Source of the DNA: VAZQ01 sp045811525
GTDB lineage: Bacteria; Pseudomonadota; Alphaproteobacteria; Rhizobiales; Xanthobacteraceae
Length of the DNA: 64,000 bases
Direction: 5' to 3'
NCBI GenBank assembly: GCA_045811525.1
Contig: JBJMTV010000043.1
Coordinates: 42,110 to 106,109 of the forward strand
Positions 43,011 through 50,839 of the stretch are shown one piece after another. A model generated the notes under the pieces. The model was not told where the DNA came from, did no database searches, and saw nothing but the letters and a program-made list of their open reading frames with translations. The position numbers were made by a program, and so were the translations under genes. Numbering within the stretch: position 1 is the first letter of the stretch; the number at the start of each line of letters is the position of its first letter.

Positions 43011-43882
43011 GCGTCAGTGAAGTCACGCCGGAATTCCTGCGACAAACGCCGCTGCCCGACCCTGAAGAGGGGGACAAACAAGCGCGCGGTAATGTGCTGG
43101 TCATCGCCGGTGGACTGCAAGTCCCAGGAGCAGCGTTGCTGGCGGGTACCGCCGCGCTGCGCGCGGGAGCGGGCCGGCTACAAATTGCCACTGGCGGGAG
43201 AAACGCCCTCGCGATCGCCACCGCAATCCCAGAAGCGCTTGTGCTTGGCCTCGCCGAGACAAAGCAAGGCGGTATCGATCCAGGCGCAATCGACCAGTTG
43301 GCACCATACTTGAAGCGGGCGGATGCGGTACTGATCGGTCCGGGACTGGCGGATGAGAACGCGATTGAAGCCCTCATGTCGGAGGTTCTTCGTACCACCG
43401 CGCCAGAGCTCCCAATCGTGATCGATGCGCGTGCCATCAAGGCATTCCGCGGGCTCTGTCGTGATCGCGGGCAAACGGTGCTCACGCCACATGCAGGTGA
43501 AATGGCTGGTCTTTTCGGCGTTGAACGAAGGGAGGTGGAAGCCGACCCGGCGGCGGTGGCCCCTCGCGCTGCTCAGAGGTACCAGGCGGTCGTGGCTTTG
43601 AAGGGAGCCACCACCTTCATCTCTTCGGCCGAGGGGCGGGTCGTCGTGTGCCGAAAGGGCAATGTGGGCCTGGCAACCTCCGGTTCCGGCGACGTGCTCG
43701 CCGGCGTCATTGCGGGGCTGCTGGCGCGCGGCACTCCTGCCTTTGCGGCCGTTTGCTGGGGCGTGTACTTGCATGCGAAAGCAGGAGACCGGCTCTCTCA
43801 AACGGTAGGACCACTCGGATTTCTTGCGCGCGAGCTGCTTCCTGAAGTTCCACGCATCATGGCAGACTTGTCTCAGGCTTGA
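43007..43882 (+). CDS. nnrD: ADP/ATP-dependent NAD(P)H-hydrate dehydratase (stand-alone)
   Basis: A 291-residue ribokinase-fold enzyme that repairs hydrated NAD(P)H. It has GNVLVIAGGLQVPGAALLAG, ADAVLIGPGLADENAI, TVLTPHAGEMAGLFG and the nucleotide motif GNVGLATSGSGDVLAGVIAG. In most bacteria this domain is fused to the NAD(P)HX epimerase domain (NnrE); here only the dehydratase half is present. The start ATG overlaps the phosphatase stop. Its 3' end overlaps the convergent DUF72 gene by 26 bp. Confidence 0.9.
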   Translation: MSVSEVTPEFLRQTPLPDPEEGDKQARGNVLVIAGGLQVPGAALLAGTAALRAGAGRLQIATGGRNALAIATAIPEALVLGLAETKQGGIDPGAIDQLAPYLKRADAVLIGPGLADENAIEALMSEVLRTTAPELPIVIDARAIKAFRGLCRDRGQTVLTPHAGEMAGLFGVERREVEADPAAVAPRAAQRYQAVVALKGATTFISSAEGRVVVCRKGNVGLATSGSGDVLAGVIAGLLARGTPAFAAVCWGVYLHAKAGDRLSQTVGPLGFLARELLPEVPRIMADLSQA

Positions 43883-44636
43883 GCCTCAGTCGCTGACGTT
43901 GTTGCAGCATGGCTTGCAGCTCAAGCGCGTTCGCTGTTGCCGCTCCCGACGCAGTGTTGTCGAAGATGCACCACACCTCGGCGGCGCAAGATTTGGTTAT
44001 CGCTTCTGCCAAGTCCGACAAGAACTCCGGCACATATTCGGAATAATACATGCGCGGCGCGCCGTGCAGGCGGTAGTACTGGAGTGACCCCAAGCCGCCG
44101 GGACGACCAGCCGCGGGCACTCGTGCTGGATCGGCAGCGACGCGAGCAATCGCATAGGCTTTCAGGGTGTGCTCGGCTTCCTCTTCAAACCAGGTAGGAT
44201 GCCTCGGCTCGCAGACGACGGAATGCGACGTGCAAGTGCGCAGGAGGTCAAAGAAAGTCCTGGCGATCTTGCTGTCGTATGCCAAAGAGGGAGGAAGCTG
44301 GAGCAGGAACGGACCGCGTTTGGGCTCCAGGTTTTGGTTCTCTTCCAAGAAAGCTTTGAGAAGATCAGCGGTTCCTGCGAGTTTCCGGCCGTGAGTAATC
44401 GTCTTCGGCAGCTTTATGGCGAAACGAAAATCTTCCTGAACCGTCGCTGCCCAGCGGGCAAACGTTTGAGGCCGGTGCGCGCGGTGAAACGTGGAGTTGA
44501 TCTCCGCGGCTGAGAAACGGCCCGCATAGCGCTCCAGAGCACTCCCCTTCTCTGCAAAGTGCTGCGCCGTGCGTCGGGGAATCGTCCACCCTGCCGTGCC
44601 GATGTAAACCTTCGAGCTTGCCGGCTGAGCGTGCAT
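43857..44636 (-). CDS. DUF72 domain protein
   Basis: A 259-residue TIM-barrel-like protein of the DUF72 (YecE) family. It starts with VYIGTAGWTIPR and contains AEINSTFHRAHRPQTFARWA, FRFAIKLPKTITH, and LQYYRLHGAPRMYYSEYVP, then EVWCIFDNTASGAATANAL, the family core. The family is widespread but of unknown function. It starts with ATG at 44636 and is convergent with the hydratase gene, overlapping it by 26 bp. Confidence 0.92.
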   Translation of the reverse strand: MHAQPASSKVYIGTAGWTIPRRTAQHFAEKGSALERYAGRFSAAEINSTFHRAHRPQTFARWAATVQEDFRFAIKLPKTITHGRKLAGTADLLKAFLEENQNLEPKRGPFLLQLPPSLAYDSKIARTFFDLLRTCTSHSVVCEPRHPTWFEEEAEHTLKAYAIARVAADPARVPAAGRPGGLGSLQYYRLHGAPRMYYSEYVPEFLSDLAEAITKSCAAEVWCIFDNTASGAATANALELQAMLQQRQRLRLKPETSLP

Positions 44637-44703
44637 TCTGATGTCGTGCTGATCCCAGAGAAATTCTTACAGCCGCTTCTGAGGCGTTGTGCCGAAGCTT
44701 GGA

Positions 44704-45672
44704 TCATTCCGCTTTGACATTGGCGCCGCGAATGACCGGCCACCATTTCTCGATCTCGCCCTTGTAGAAGGCGGCAAACCCCGCGGGCGTCTGCTGTGCG
44801 GCGGGAGCAACCTCCTGACCGAGCTCCGCAAAGCGTTTGCCGACTACCGGGTCTGCGAGCGCAGCGACAACCGCGCCATTGATCCTGCTGACCACATCCG
44901 CGGGCGTGCCTCTCGGTCCCCACAACCCGTGCCATATGGACAACGCGAGTCCCGGTACGCCCATTTCTTCGGTGGTTGGCACGTCCGGCGCGGCAAACCA
45001 GCGCCGCTGCGACATCACTGCAAGCGGCTTGATCGTGCCCGCACGGACCTGTGGCAGCGAGTTCGCAGCCATGTCGCACATGAAGTCGATCTGGCCAGCA
45101 ACGAGATCCTGCATCGCCGGCGCGCCCCCGCGATAAGGCACGAATTGATAGCGCACACCGGTTGCCTGTTGAAAAGAAAGGCCGCAGATGTGTCCGCCGC
45201 TGCCCATCCCGACAATACCGGCCGAGGCCTTGTCCGGGTTTGCCCTGAGCCAGCCAATCAGCTCCGTTAAATCTCGCGCCGGCAGCGCATTGTTTGCGAC
45301 CATCCAGAGCGGCGTATCGGCAAGCTTTGCGATCGGCGTGAGGTCGCTCGGCAGCTCGTATGGCACCTGGTAGGTCGCAGCCGAAGCCATGTGGGTTGCC
45401 CAATTGCCGACAGTGAGGACAGAACCGTCAGGAGCGGCGCGGACGACGCGAGCCACGCCCAGCGTGCCGCCCGCGCCGGGCACATTCTCGACGATGATGG
45501 CGTGGCCGAGCCTCGTCCGCATGTGCTCGGCGAGCGTGCGGGCGAGCGCATCAGTCGCACCCCCGGGAGGGAGCGGCACCACGATGGTGATGACCCGGGG
45601 CGGACTGTTTTGTGCTTGTGCCGGCCCAACCATCAGCAGGGCGCCGACGAGCGCAAGTTGGAGAGCTCTCAC
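44704..45672 (-). CDS. Bug/TctC-family binding protein, pair B, second gene
   Basis: A 322-residue precursor: signal peptide ending GPAQAQ, mature start PRVITIVVPLPPGGATDALA, and family blocks VENVPGAGGTLGVARVVRAA and FVPYRGGAPAMQDLVAGQID. It begins with a GTG four bases after the stop of the other pair-B gene. The VVPLPPGGATD start differs from the array near 20 kb, so this is a separate subgroup. No tctA/tctB partner is present. Confidence 0.92.
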   Translation of the reverse strand: MRALQLALVGALLMVGPAQAQNSPPRVITIVVPLPPGGATDALARTLAEHMRTRLGHAIIVENVPGAGGTLGVARVVRAAPDGSVLTVGNWATHMASAATYQVPYELPSDLTPIAKLADTPLWMVANNALPARDLTELIGWLRANPDKASAGIVGMGSGGHICGLSFQQATGVRYQFVPYRGGAPAMQDLVAGQIDFMCDMAANSLPQVRAGTIKPLAVMSQRRWFAAPDVPTTEEMGVPGLALSIWHGLWGPRGTPADVVSRINGAVVAALADPVVGKRFAELGQEVAPAAQQTPAGFAAFYKGEIEKWWPVIRGANVKAE

Positions 45673-45676
45673 CGTA

Positions 45677-46645
45677 TCAGTCCGCCTTCAGACCGGAGGC
45701 ACGCACGATCGGCCACCACTTGTCAGTCTCAGCCTTGTGATGCGCAGCGAGCGCATCGGGTGTTTGCTGCTCGCGCGGCCAGACGTCATGGCCTTGCTCC
45801 GCCAGCCGTTGTTTGACGGAAGGCTCGGCGAGCGCGCTCACCACGGCGGCATTGACCTTGGCGATGACATCCTTCGGCGTCCCCTTCGGCGCCCAGAGTC
45901 CGTGCCAATAGGAGACGTAGAGCCCACTCACGCCAGATTCGTCGATGGCAGGAACCTCGGGCAAAGTCGGCCAGCGCGTTTTCGCCATGACAGCATAAGC
46001 CTTGATCAGCCCGTTGCGCACGGGGCCAAGCGCATTGGCAGCTTGATCTAACATCAAGTCGACCTGGCCGGCAGCAAGGTCCTGCACCGCGGGGCCGCCG
46101 CCGCGGTACGGAACGAAACGGAACGACGTGCCAGTCGCCTGTTGAAAATAAATGGCAGAGACTTGCGCGCCACCGGCCGCACCCACGGTGGCGGCGGTCG
46201 CCTTGTCCGGATTGGCGCGCAACCAGGCTACGAGCTCTTTGACGTCCTTTGCCGGAAAATCCTTGCGCGCGATGATGAGCTGCGGAGTGTCGGTCAAAAG
46301 GGCGATCGGCTCAAAATCGGTGAGCACGTCGTAAGGCAGCTTGTAAGTGACCGCGTTGACGACGTGCGTGCTCCACTGCCCGATGCCGACCGTATAGCCA
46401 TCAGGTGTAGCGCGGGCGAGACGACCCACACCGAGATTGCCGCCGGCGCCCGCAACATTTTCAACGATGATTGGCTGACCCAGAGTCTGCCGCATCGGCT
46501 CCGCCAGAATGCGCGCCACGGTGTCGGATGGCCCGCCTGCCGGGAACGGCGCGATCATGGTGATCGAACGCGTGGGATAGGCTTGCGCGGCTGCCACGCC
46601 ATCGAGCGCCAGCAGCAAAGTCAATTCGATGACCAGCCTTCGCAT
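45677..46645 (-). CDS. Bug/TctC-family binding protein, pair B, first gene
   Basis: A 322-residue precursor with Sec signal ending GVAAAQ, mature start YPTRSITMIAPFPAGGPSDT, and blocks VENVAGAGGNLGVGRLARAT and FVPYRGGGPAVQDLAAGQVD. A strong ribosome binding site, AAGGAGGATCG, precedes the ATG at 46645; the in-frame extension upstream overlaps a tandem repeat and is not coding. With 44704-45672 it forms a two-gene unit. It is preceded by the threonine-synthase-like gene 95 bp away on the same strand, so an operon with that gene is possible. Confidence 0.93.
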   Translation of the reverse strand: MRRLVIELTLLLALDGVAAAQAYPTRSITMIAPFPAGGPSDTVARILAEPMRQTLGQPIIVENVAGAGGNLGVGRLARATPDGYTVGIGQWSTHVVNAVTYKLPYDVLTDFEPIALLTDTPQLIIARKDFPAKDVKELVAWLRANPDKATAATVGAAGGAQVSAIYFQQATGTSFRFVPYRGGGPAVQDLAAGQVDLMLDQAANALGPVRNGLIKAYAVMAKTRWPTLPEVPAIDESGVSGLYVSYWHGLWAPKGTPKDVIAKVNAAVVSALAEPSVKQRLAEQGHDVWPREQQTPDALAAHHKAETDKWWPIVRASGLKAD

Positions 46646-46658
46646 CGATCCTCCTTTC

Positions 46659-46714
46659 CTTGCACGCTGGGGCTTGCACATTGGGGCTTGCCACATTGCG
46701 GCTTGCACGTTGGT
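46659..46714. repeat. 14-15 bp tandem repeat upstream of a Bug gene
   Basis: Four near-identical units lie in a row: 46659-46672 CTTGCACGCTGGGG, 46673-46686 CTTGCACATTGGGG, 46687-46701 CTTGCCACATTGCGG, 46702-46714 CTTGCACGTTGGT. It starts just beyond the ribosome binding site of the leftward gene at 46645, so it is in that gene's 5' leader. Confidence 0.8.
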
Positions 46715-46740
46715 ACTCGCGCGCGCTGCCGTCGTCATAG

Positions 46741-48003
46741 CTAAGACAGCGCAGCAAAATCGATTGGCTTGTGGCGATCAAGTGCGCGGTGCACAGCCGG
46801 CATGGGATATTTAAGCCCGGTCGCGCAATTGAAAAGGAGGGCTCGCTCGTGGCGAGCGATGCGGCCGTCAGTGAGCGCCTGTTTGAGGGCGGCGTAGGTC
46901 GCAGCACCTTCCGGACACATCAACAGCCCTTCGCTCCCAGCGACCTCGTCAACGGCTGCCGTGATGGCGGCGTCGTTCACCGCTATGGCAAACCCTCTGC
47001 TTTCTCGCACAGCGCGCAGAATGAGGAAGTCGCCGAGCGCCTGTGGCACACGAATGCCGGCTGCAATCGTATGCGCGTCTTGCCAACGAGCGGCGTGCTC
47101 CGTTCCCCCCTCGAACGCTTGCACGATGGGAGCGCAGCCGGCCGCCTGCACCGCCACCATGCGCGGGCGCTTGGCACCGATGAAGCCAATGGCCTCGAGC
47201 TCGGCGAAAGCCTTCCACATCCCGATAAGCCCGGTGCCACCTCCGGTCGGGTAGAGAATGACATCGGGCACCTCCCAACCGAGTTGCTCGGCAAGCTCGA
47301 GCCCCATGGTCTTCTTGCCCTCGATCCGATACGGCTCTTTCAAGGTCGAGGTGTCAAACCAGCCGCGCCGTTTGGCTGCTTCGGCAGCGATCTTTCCGCA
47401 ATCATCGATGAGGCCATTGACACGATAGACGCTGGCTCCTTGCAGCGCGATCTCGCTGACGTTGATTTCCGGTGTGTCATGCGGGCAGAAAGCCGTGCTG
47501 CGAATACCAGCGCGGGTTGCATAAGCAGCGAGTGCAGCGCCAGCATTGCCGTTGGTCGGCATGGTCATGTGAGTGACCCCAAGCGCCTTCGCCATTGACA
47601 CCGCGATCACCAGGCCGCGCGCCTTGAACGAGCCGGTCGGCAGCCGGCCTTCATCCTTGACCAGGATCTCGGCTGCGCCGAGTGCGCGCGCGAGCCGCGG
47701 CAACCGAATGATCGGCGTCATCGCCTCGCCGAGGCTGACGATGTCCTGCGCGCGCCGCACCGGCAGCAGCTCGCGGTAGCGCCAGAGATCATGCGGGCGC
47801 TGCGCCAGCGCCTGCTTGCTCAGGACCTTGCTCACGCGCGCAAGATCGTAGCGCACCAGCAATGGCTTTCCCGCGCGCGAGACGTTGTGCAACCGGTCAG
47901 CGGGATAGTGCTCACCTGTCGCGGAGCACTCGAGGTGCGTCACGAACACCGGCCGCTCACTGGTCAGATTATCGTCGTCGCGCATAGTGGCCACGGCCTG
48001 CAT
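46741..48003 (-). CDS. Threonine synthase-like PLP enzyme
   Basis: A 420-residue fold-type II PLP enzyme. The PLP lysine is in KDEGRLPTGSFKARGLV, the phosphate/glycine loop in MTMPTNGNAGAALAAYATRAG, and a third motif in LYPTGGGTGLIGMWKAFAEL. The N-terminus VTHLECSATGEHYPADRLHN resembles the zinc-like finger start of threonine synthases of the 400-residue class. It would convert phosphohomoserine to threonine; relatives may also use other hydroxy-amino-acid phosphates. Canonical alphaproteobacterial ThrC is longer, so this may be a paralogue. The start is ATG at 48003 or at 47985. Just downstream on the same strand lie two carboxylate-type binding proteins. Confidence 0.87.
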   Translation of the reverse strand: MQAVATMRDDDNLTSERPVFVTHLECSATGEHYPADRLHNVSRAGKPLLVRYDLARVSKVLSKQALAQRPHDLWRYRELLPVRRAQDIVSLGEAMTPIIRLPRLARALGAAEILVKDEGRLPTGSFKARGLVIAVSMAKALGVTHMTMPTNGNAGAALAAYATRAGIRSTAFCPHDTPEINVSEIALQGASVYRVNGLIDDCGKIAAEAAKRRGWFDTSTLKEPYRIEGKKTMGLELAEQLGWEVPDVILYPTGGGTGLIGMWKAFAELEAIGFIGAKRPRMVAVQAAGCAPIVQAFEGGTEHAARWQDAHTIAAGIRVPQALGDFLILRAVRESRGFAIAVNDAAITAAVDEVAGSEGLLMCPEGAATYAALKQALTDGRIARHERALLFNCATGLKYPMPAVHRALDRHKPIDFAALS

Positions 48004-48074
48004 TGTGGACCGTTGGTCTATCGACCTTTCAATCATCTGGAAAGGTCGTCGCGACGTGCTGGCCGAGCGAAAAC

Positions 48075-48536
48075 TTATTGCTCGCCCGATTGAGCCCGGC
48101 GGCGAAACACCACGAAATGCGAGAGCGTGAAGTTCACGGCAAAGCTTGCCAACACCGCGAACAATTTGGCGGCGGGGACCGGCAGCCACCATGAGCAAAT
48201 GACGAGCGTTGCGGTATTGACGAAGACGCCGGCGATCCCGGACGCAACAAAGGCGCCATAGGCGCGCCAATTCAAGCGCCGCCCGGACTCCGCGGCAAAG
48301 GTAATGAATGAGTTCATCACGTAGGAGCCGGAGACGGCGATTGCCCAGGCCAGCACGTTGGCAGGAATCAAGGGCAGCTCGAGCAGGTAATAGGCGAACA
48401 GGAAGATTGCGTAATCAACGACCGTATTGACGAGGCCGATCAATGCGAAGCTCGCCGCCTTGAGCTTGATGCCGCGCGCACCCCACGCGGCGCGCCAGCG
48501 GCGTTGCAGTCCATGGAGTGCAGCAGGAACCGTCAT
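48075..48536 (-). CDS. GtrA-family membrane protein (candidate lipid-sugar flippase)
   Basis: A 153-residue membrane protein with four predicted helices (KAASFALIGLVNTVVDYAIF, the second around PANVLAWAIAVSGSYVMNSF, then AFVASGIAGVFVNTATLVIC and AVLASFAVNFTLSHFVVF). The spacing and the NxxxSY/FxxxR-like end are those of GtrA/PF04138. GtrA proteins move undecaprenyl-phosphate-linked sugars across the inner membrane. The start is ATG at 48536 with an in-frame GTG just before. It is divergent from a GT2 glycosyltransferase and a YdjC-type deacetylase. Confidence 0.88.
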   Translation of the reverse strand: MTVPAALHGLQRRWRAAWGARGIKLKAASFALIGLVNTVVDYAIFLFAYYLLELPLIPANVLAWAIAVSGSYVMNSFITFAAESGRRLNWRAYGAFVASGIAGVFVNTATLVICSWWLPVPAAKLFAVLASFAVNFTLSHFVVFRRRAQSGEQ

Positions 48537-48817
48537 CACTTTCCGAACGCAGGAATTGCCTTTGATTAGGCTTGCTCAGGATTGACCGTCTAGCACGTCC
48601 AGGCAGCCCTATTCACCCAGGCTGCCGAGCTGTCGTCGGCGCTAAGCGTGTGGATTCGCTTCAACCCGGCGCCCTCGCGCGCGTCGGCCTAGCCGTAATT
48701 ACCCAGCCTCGTGCGGGCGACATTCCGCACTCCATTCCGGACCAGGGCGACGCGACAGGCATCACGTCGGTGCGCTATAAGCTTGAGTGACGCGCAGAAG
48801 CCTCAAGGCCACGATCC

Positions 48818-49864
48818 ATGGACCATTCCACCAGCGCAGCAGGTCGCAACGGAGGCATTCACAATTGGGCCGCCGCCGGCCTCTCCATTGTCGTCCCGGT
48901 ATTCAACGAGGAGCAGAACCTCGCTCGCCTGCATGCGCGCCTGGTGGAAGTTGCGCATCATCTGACAACAGCGCGCGCGCTTGCTGTCGAGGTGGTCTAT
49001 GTGGACGATGGCAGCCGCGATGGCACGCTTGCGGCGGCGCGTGCGTTGCCGGCTGACAGCCTGGATCTGCAGGTCATCGCGCTCTCGCGCAATTTTGGCA
49101 AAGAGGCGGCATTGCTCGCCGGCCTTGACCACGCGCGCTTCGGCGCCGTGCTGTTCATGGACGGGGATGGCCAGCACCCACCTGCACTGATCGAGCGGCT
49201 GGTCGGCTATTGGCTCGATGACGGCTACGACGTCGTCTTTACCGCCAAGGTGCACCGGGCGAACGAGCCGTGGCTGCGGCGGCTTGGCGTCAAGGCATTC
49301 TACAGCCTGATCAATTGGGGGGCACGGCAGAAGATCCCGGTGGACGCCGGCGATTTTCGGCTGCTCTCCGCGCGCGCAGCGGCAGCGCTCAAGCAGCTGC
49401 CTGAGCGCAACCGCTTTTTCAAGGGACTGGCCACCTGGATCGGTTTCCGACAGATGCGCGTCGATTACGAGCCGGCCGAGCGGTCACACGGCCGGACCAC
49501 CTGGAACTTGCACTCGCTCATCGGGCTTTCCATCGAGGGGCTGACCTCGTTCTCCGTCGCTCCACTGCGGCTCGCGAGTCTGCTCGGGCTTTTCCTTGCC
49601 GGCGGCGCTTTCATCTTCGGCATGCAGATCCTCGTCGAAACAGTGTTCTTCGGACATTCGGTGCCGGGCTATCCATCAGTGGTGGTGGGCCTCATGGTAT
49701 TGGGCGGCGTGCAGCTGATCATGATCGGAATCGTCGGCGAGTATATCGGGAAGATCCTCTCAGAGCTCAAAGCGCGCCCGGTCTATTTCGTCGCCGAGCA
49801 CACGCTCAAGACCGCCTCCGGCGCGGTCACAGGCGAGCCGCCAAAGCGCTCGGCGGCGGAATGA
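48818..49864 (+). CDS. Family 2 glycosyltransferase (GtrB/ArnC/DPM1 type)
   Basis: A 348-residue GT2 protein. The GT-A core has LSIVVPVFNEEQNLARLHAR, VVYVDDGSRDGT, ALSRNFGKEAALLAGLDHAR, VLFMDGDGQHPPALIERL and, near the active site, ERNRFFKGLATWIGFRQ (QxxRW-like region). Two C-terminal membrane helices (about LLGLFLAGGAFIFGMQIL and VGLMVLGGVQLIMIGIVG) anchor it, as in GtrB, ArnC and DPM1. It should charge polyprenyl phosphate with a sugar at the cytoplasmic face. It overlaps the deacetylase gene by four bases. Confidence 0.9.
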   Translation: MDHSTSAAGRNGGIHNWAAAGLSIVVPVFNEEQNLARLHARLVEVAHHLTTARALAVEVVYVDDGSRDGTLAAARALPADSLDLQVIALSRNFGKEAALLAGLDHARFGAVLFMDGDGQHPPALIERLVGYWLDDGYDVVFTAKVHRANEPWLRRLGVKAFYSLINWGARQKIPVDAGDFRLLSARAAAALKQLPERNRFFKGLATWIGFRQMRVDYEPAERSHGRTTWNLHSLIGLSIEGLTSFSVAPLRLASLLGLFLAGGAFIFGMQILVETVFFGHSVPGYPSVVVGLMVLGGVQLIMIGIVGEYIGKILSELKARPVYFVAEHTLKTASGAVTGEPPKRSAAE

Positions 49865-50730
49865 GCAACGCCGTGGACGGCGGCGCAGCGGGCCTGCGCC
49901 GCATATGGCTGTGTGCCGACGATTATGGCCTCTCACCTGCCGTCAACAGGGGGATCCGCGACCTCGTCGCGCGCGGCCGCATCAATGCAACCTCGTGCAT
50001 GGTGGTCGCGCCAAGCATGCTGCGGTCAGAGGCGGTATCGCTCGAGGTGCTCAACGCCGTCGCGCCGCGCGTTTCGATTGGCTTGCATCTGACCCTGACC
50101 GCACCGTTTCGTCCGCTCAGCGCGGGGTTTCGCCCGCTCCGCGAAGCGGCGTTCCCCTCTTTCACCACGCTCATCCGCGACGCGGTGCTCCGGCGGCTCG
50201 ATCCGGCAGCACTGCTGCAGGAGGTCCGCAGCCAGCTCAGAGCGTTTCACGAGCTGTTCGGGCGCATGCCGGATTTTGTCGATGGACATCGTCACGTGCA
50301 GCTGCTGCCACAGGTGCGCGACGCCGTGCTGCTGGCGGTGAAGGAAGCTGCACCAGGTGCGTGGGTGCGACAGTGCGGCCGTGTGCTCCCGCTCGCCGCG
50401 CGACTCGCAGACAAAAAGGGTTTGCTGCTCGATCTCTTCAGCAGCGGTTTCCGCGCTCGTGCCGCGACCCTGGGCATTGCCACGAACCCAGCATTCGCCG
50501 GTACCTATGACTTCGACCCCGCCGTCGACTTTGCCGCACTCTTTCCGCGTTTTCTGCAGGGGCTTCCGGATGGCGGATTGGTGATGTGCCATCCGGGCTT
50601 TGTCGACGGCGAGTTGCAGCGGCTCGATCCACTCACCACGCTGCGCGAGAAGGAGCATGGCTATCTGATCAGCGACGCGTTCACTGCTGATTTGGCGGCG
50701 CGCGGCCTCGCACTGGCCAAACCCAGCTGA
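49861..50730 (+). CDS. YdjC/ChbG/HpnK-type carbohydrate deacetylase
   Basis: A 289-residue TIM-barrel deacetylase (PF04794). The metal and catalytic residues appear in WLCADDYGLSPAVNRGIRDL (Asp-Asp), GLHLTLTAPFR (His) and DFVDGHRHVQLLPQVRD (His-Arg-His). A C-terminal region has GTYDFDPAVDFAALF and VMCHPGFVDGEL. Members remove N-acetyl groups from chito-oligosaccharides (ChbG), hopanoids (HpnK) or undecaprenyl-phosphate-GalNAc (NaxD). It overlaps the upstream GT2 gene by four bases, which fits the NaxD role on a lipid-linked sugar. Substrate is inferred from that context only. Confidence 0.88.
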   Translation: MSNAVDGGAAGLRRIWLCADDYGLSPAVNRGIRDLVARGRINATSCMVVAPSMLRSEAVSLEVLNAVAPRVSIGLHLTLTAPFRPLSAGFRPLREAAFPSFTTLIRDAVLRRLDPAALLQEVRSQLRAFHELFGRMPDFVDGHRHVQLLPQVRDAVLLAVKEAAPGAWVRQCGRVLPLAARLADKKGLLLDLFSSGFRARAATLGIATNPAFAGTYDFDPAVDFAALFPRFLQGLPDGGLVMCHPGFVDGELQRLDPLTTLREKEHGYLISDAFTADLAARGLALAKPS

Positions 50731-50839
50731 CCTCTGGCGCAAATAATTGTCGCAGGGCCCATTCCGCCGCCATACCGGCTCCATACATGAGTTCGCGGCG
50801 AGAATGATGGCCTTCTCAACCGCGCCAGGAGACCGACAG

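Noticed and set aside
46741..48270. 509-residue version of the threonine-synthase-like protein
   Set aside because: The added N-terminal 89 residues are Arg-rich and not family-like; ATG 48003 gives the expected length.
48572..48790. 72-codon frame with an apparent ATG/CTG start between gtrA and the glycosyltransferase
   Set aside because: Pro/Arg-rich composition, no ribosome binding site and no family resemblance; it lies in a promoter-sized gap.
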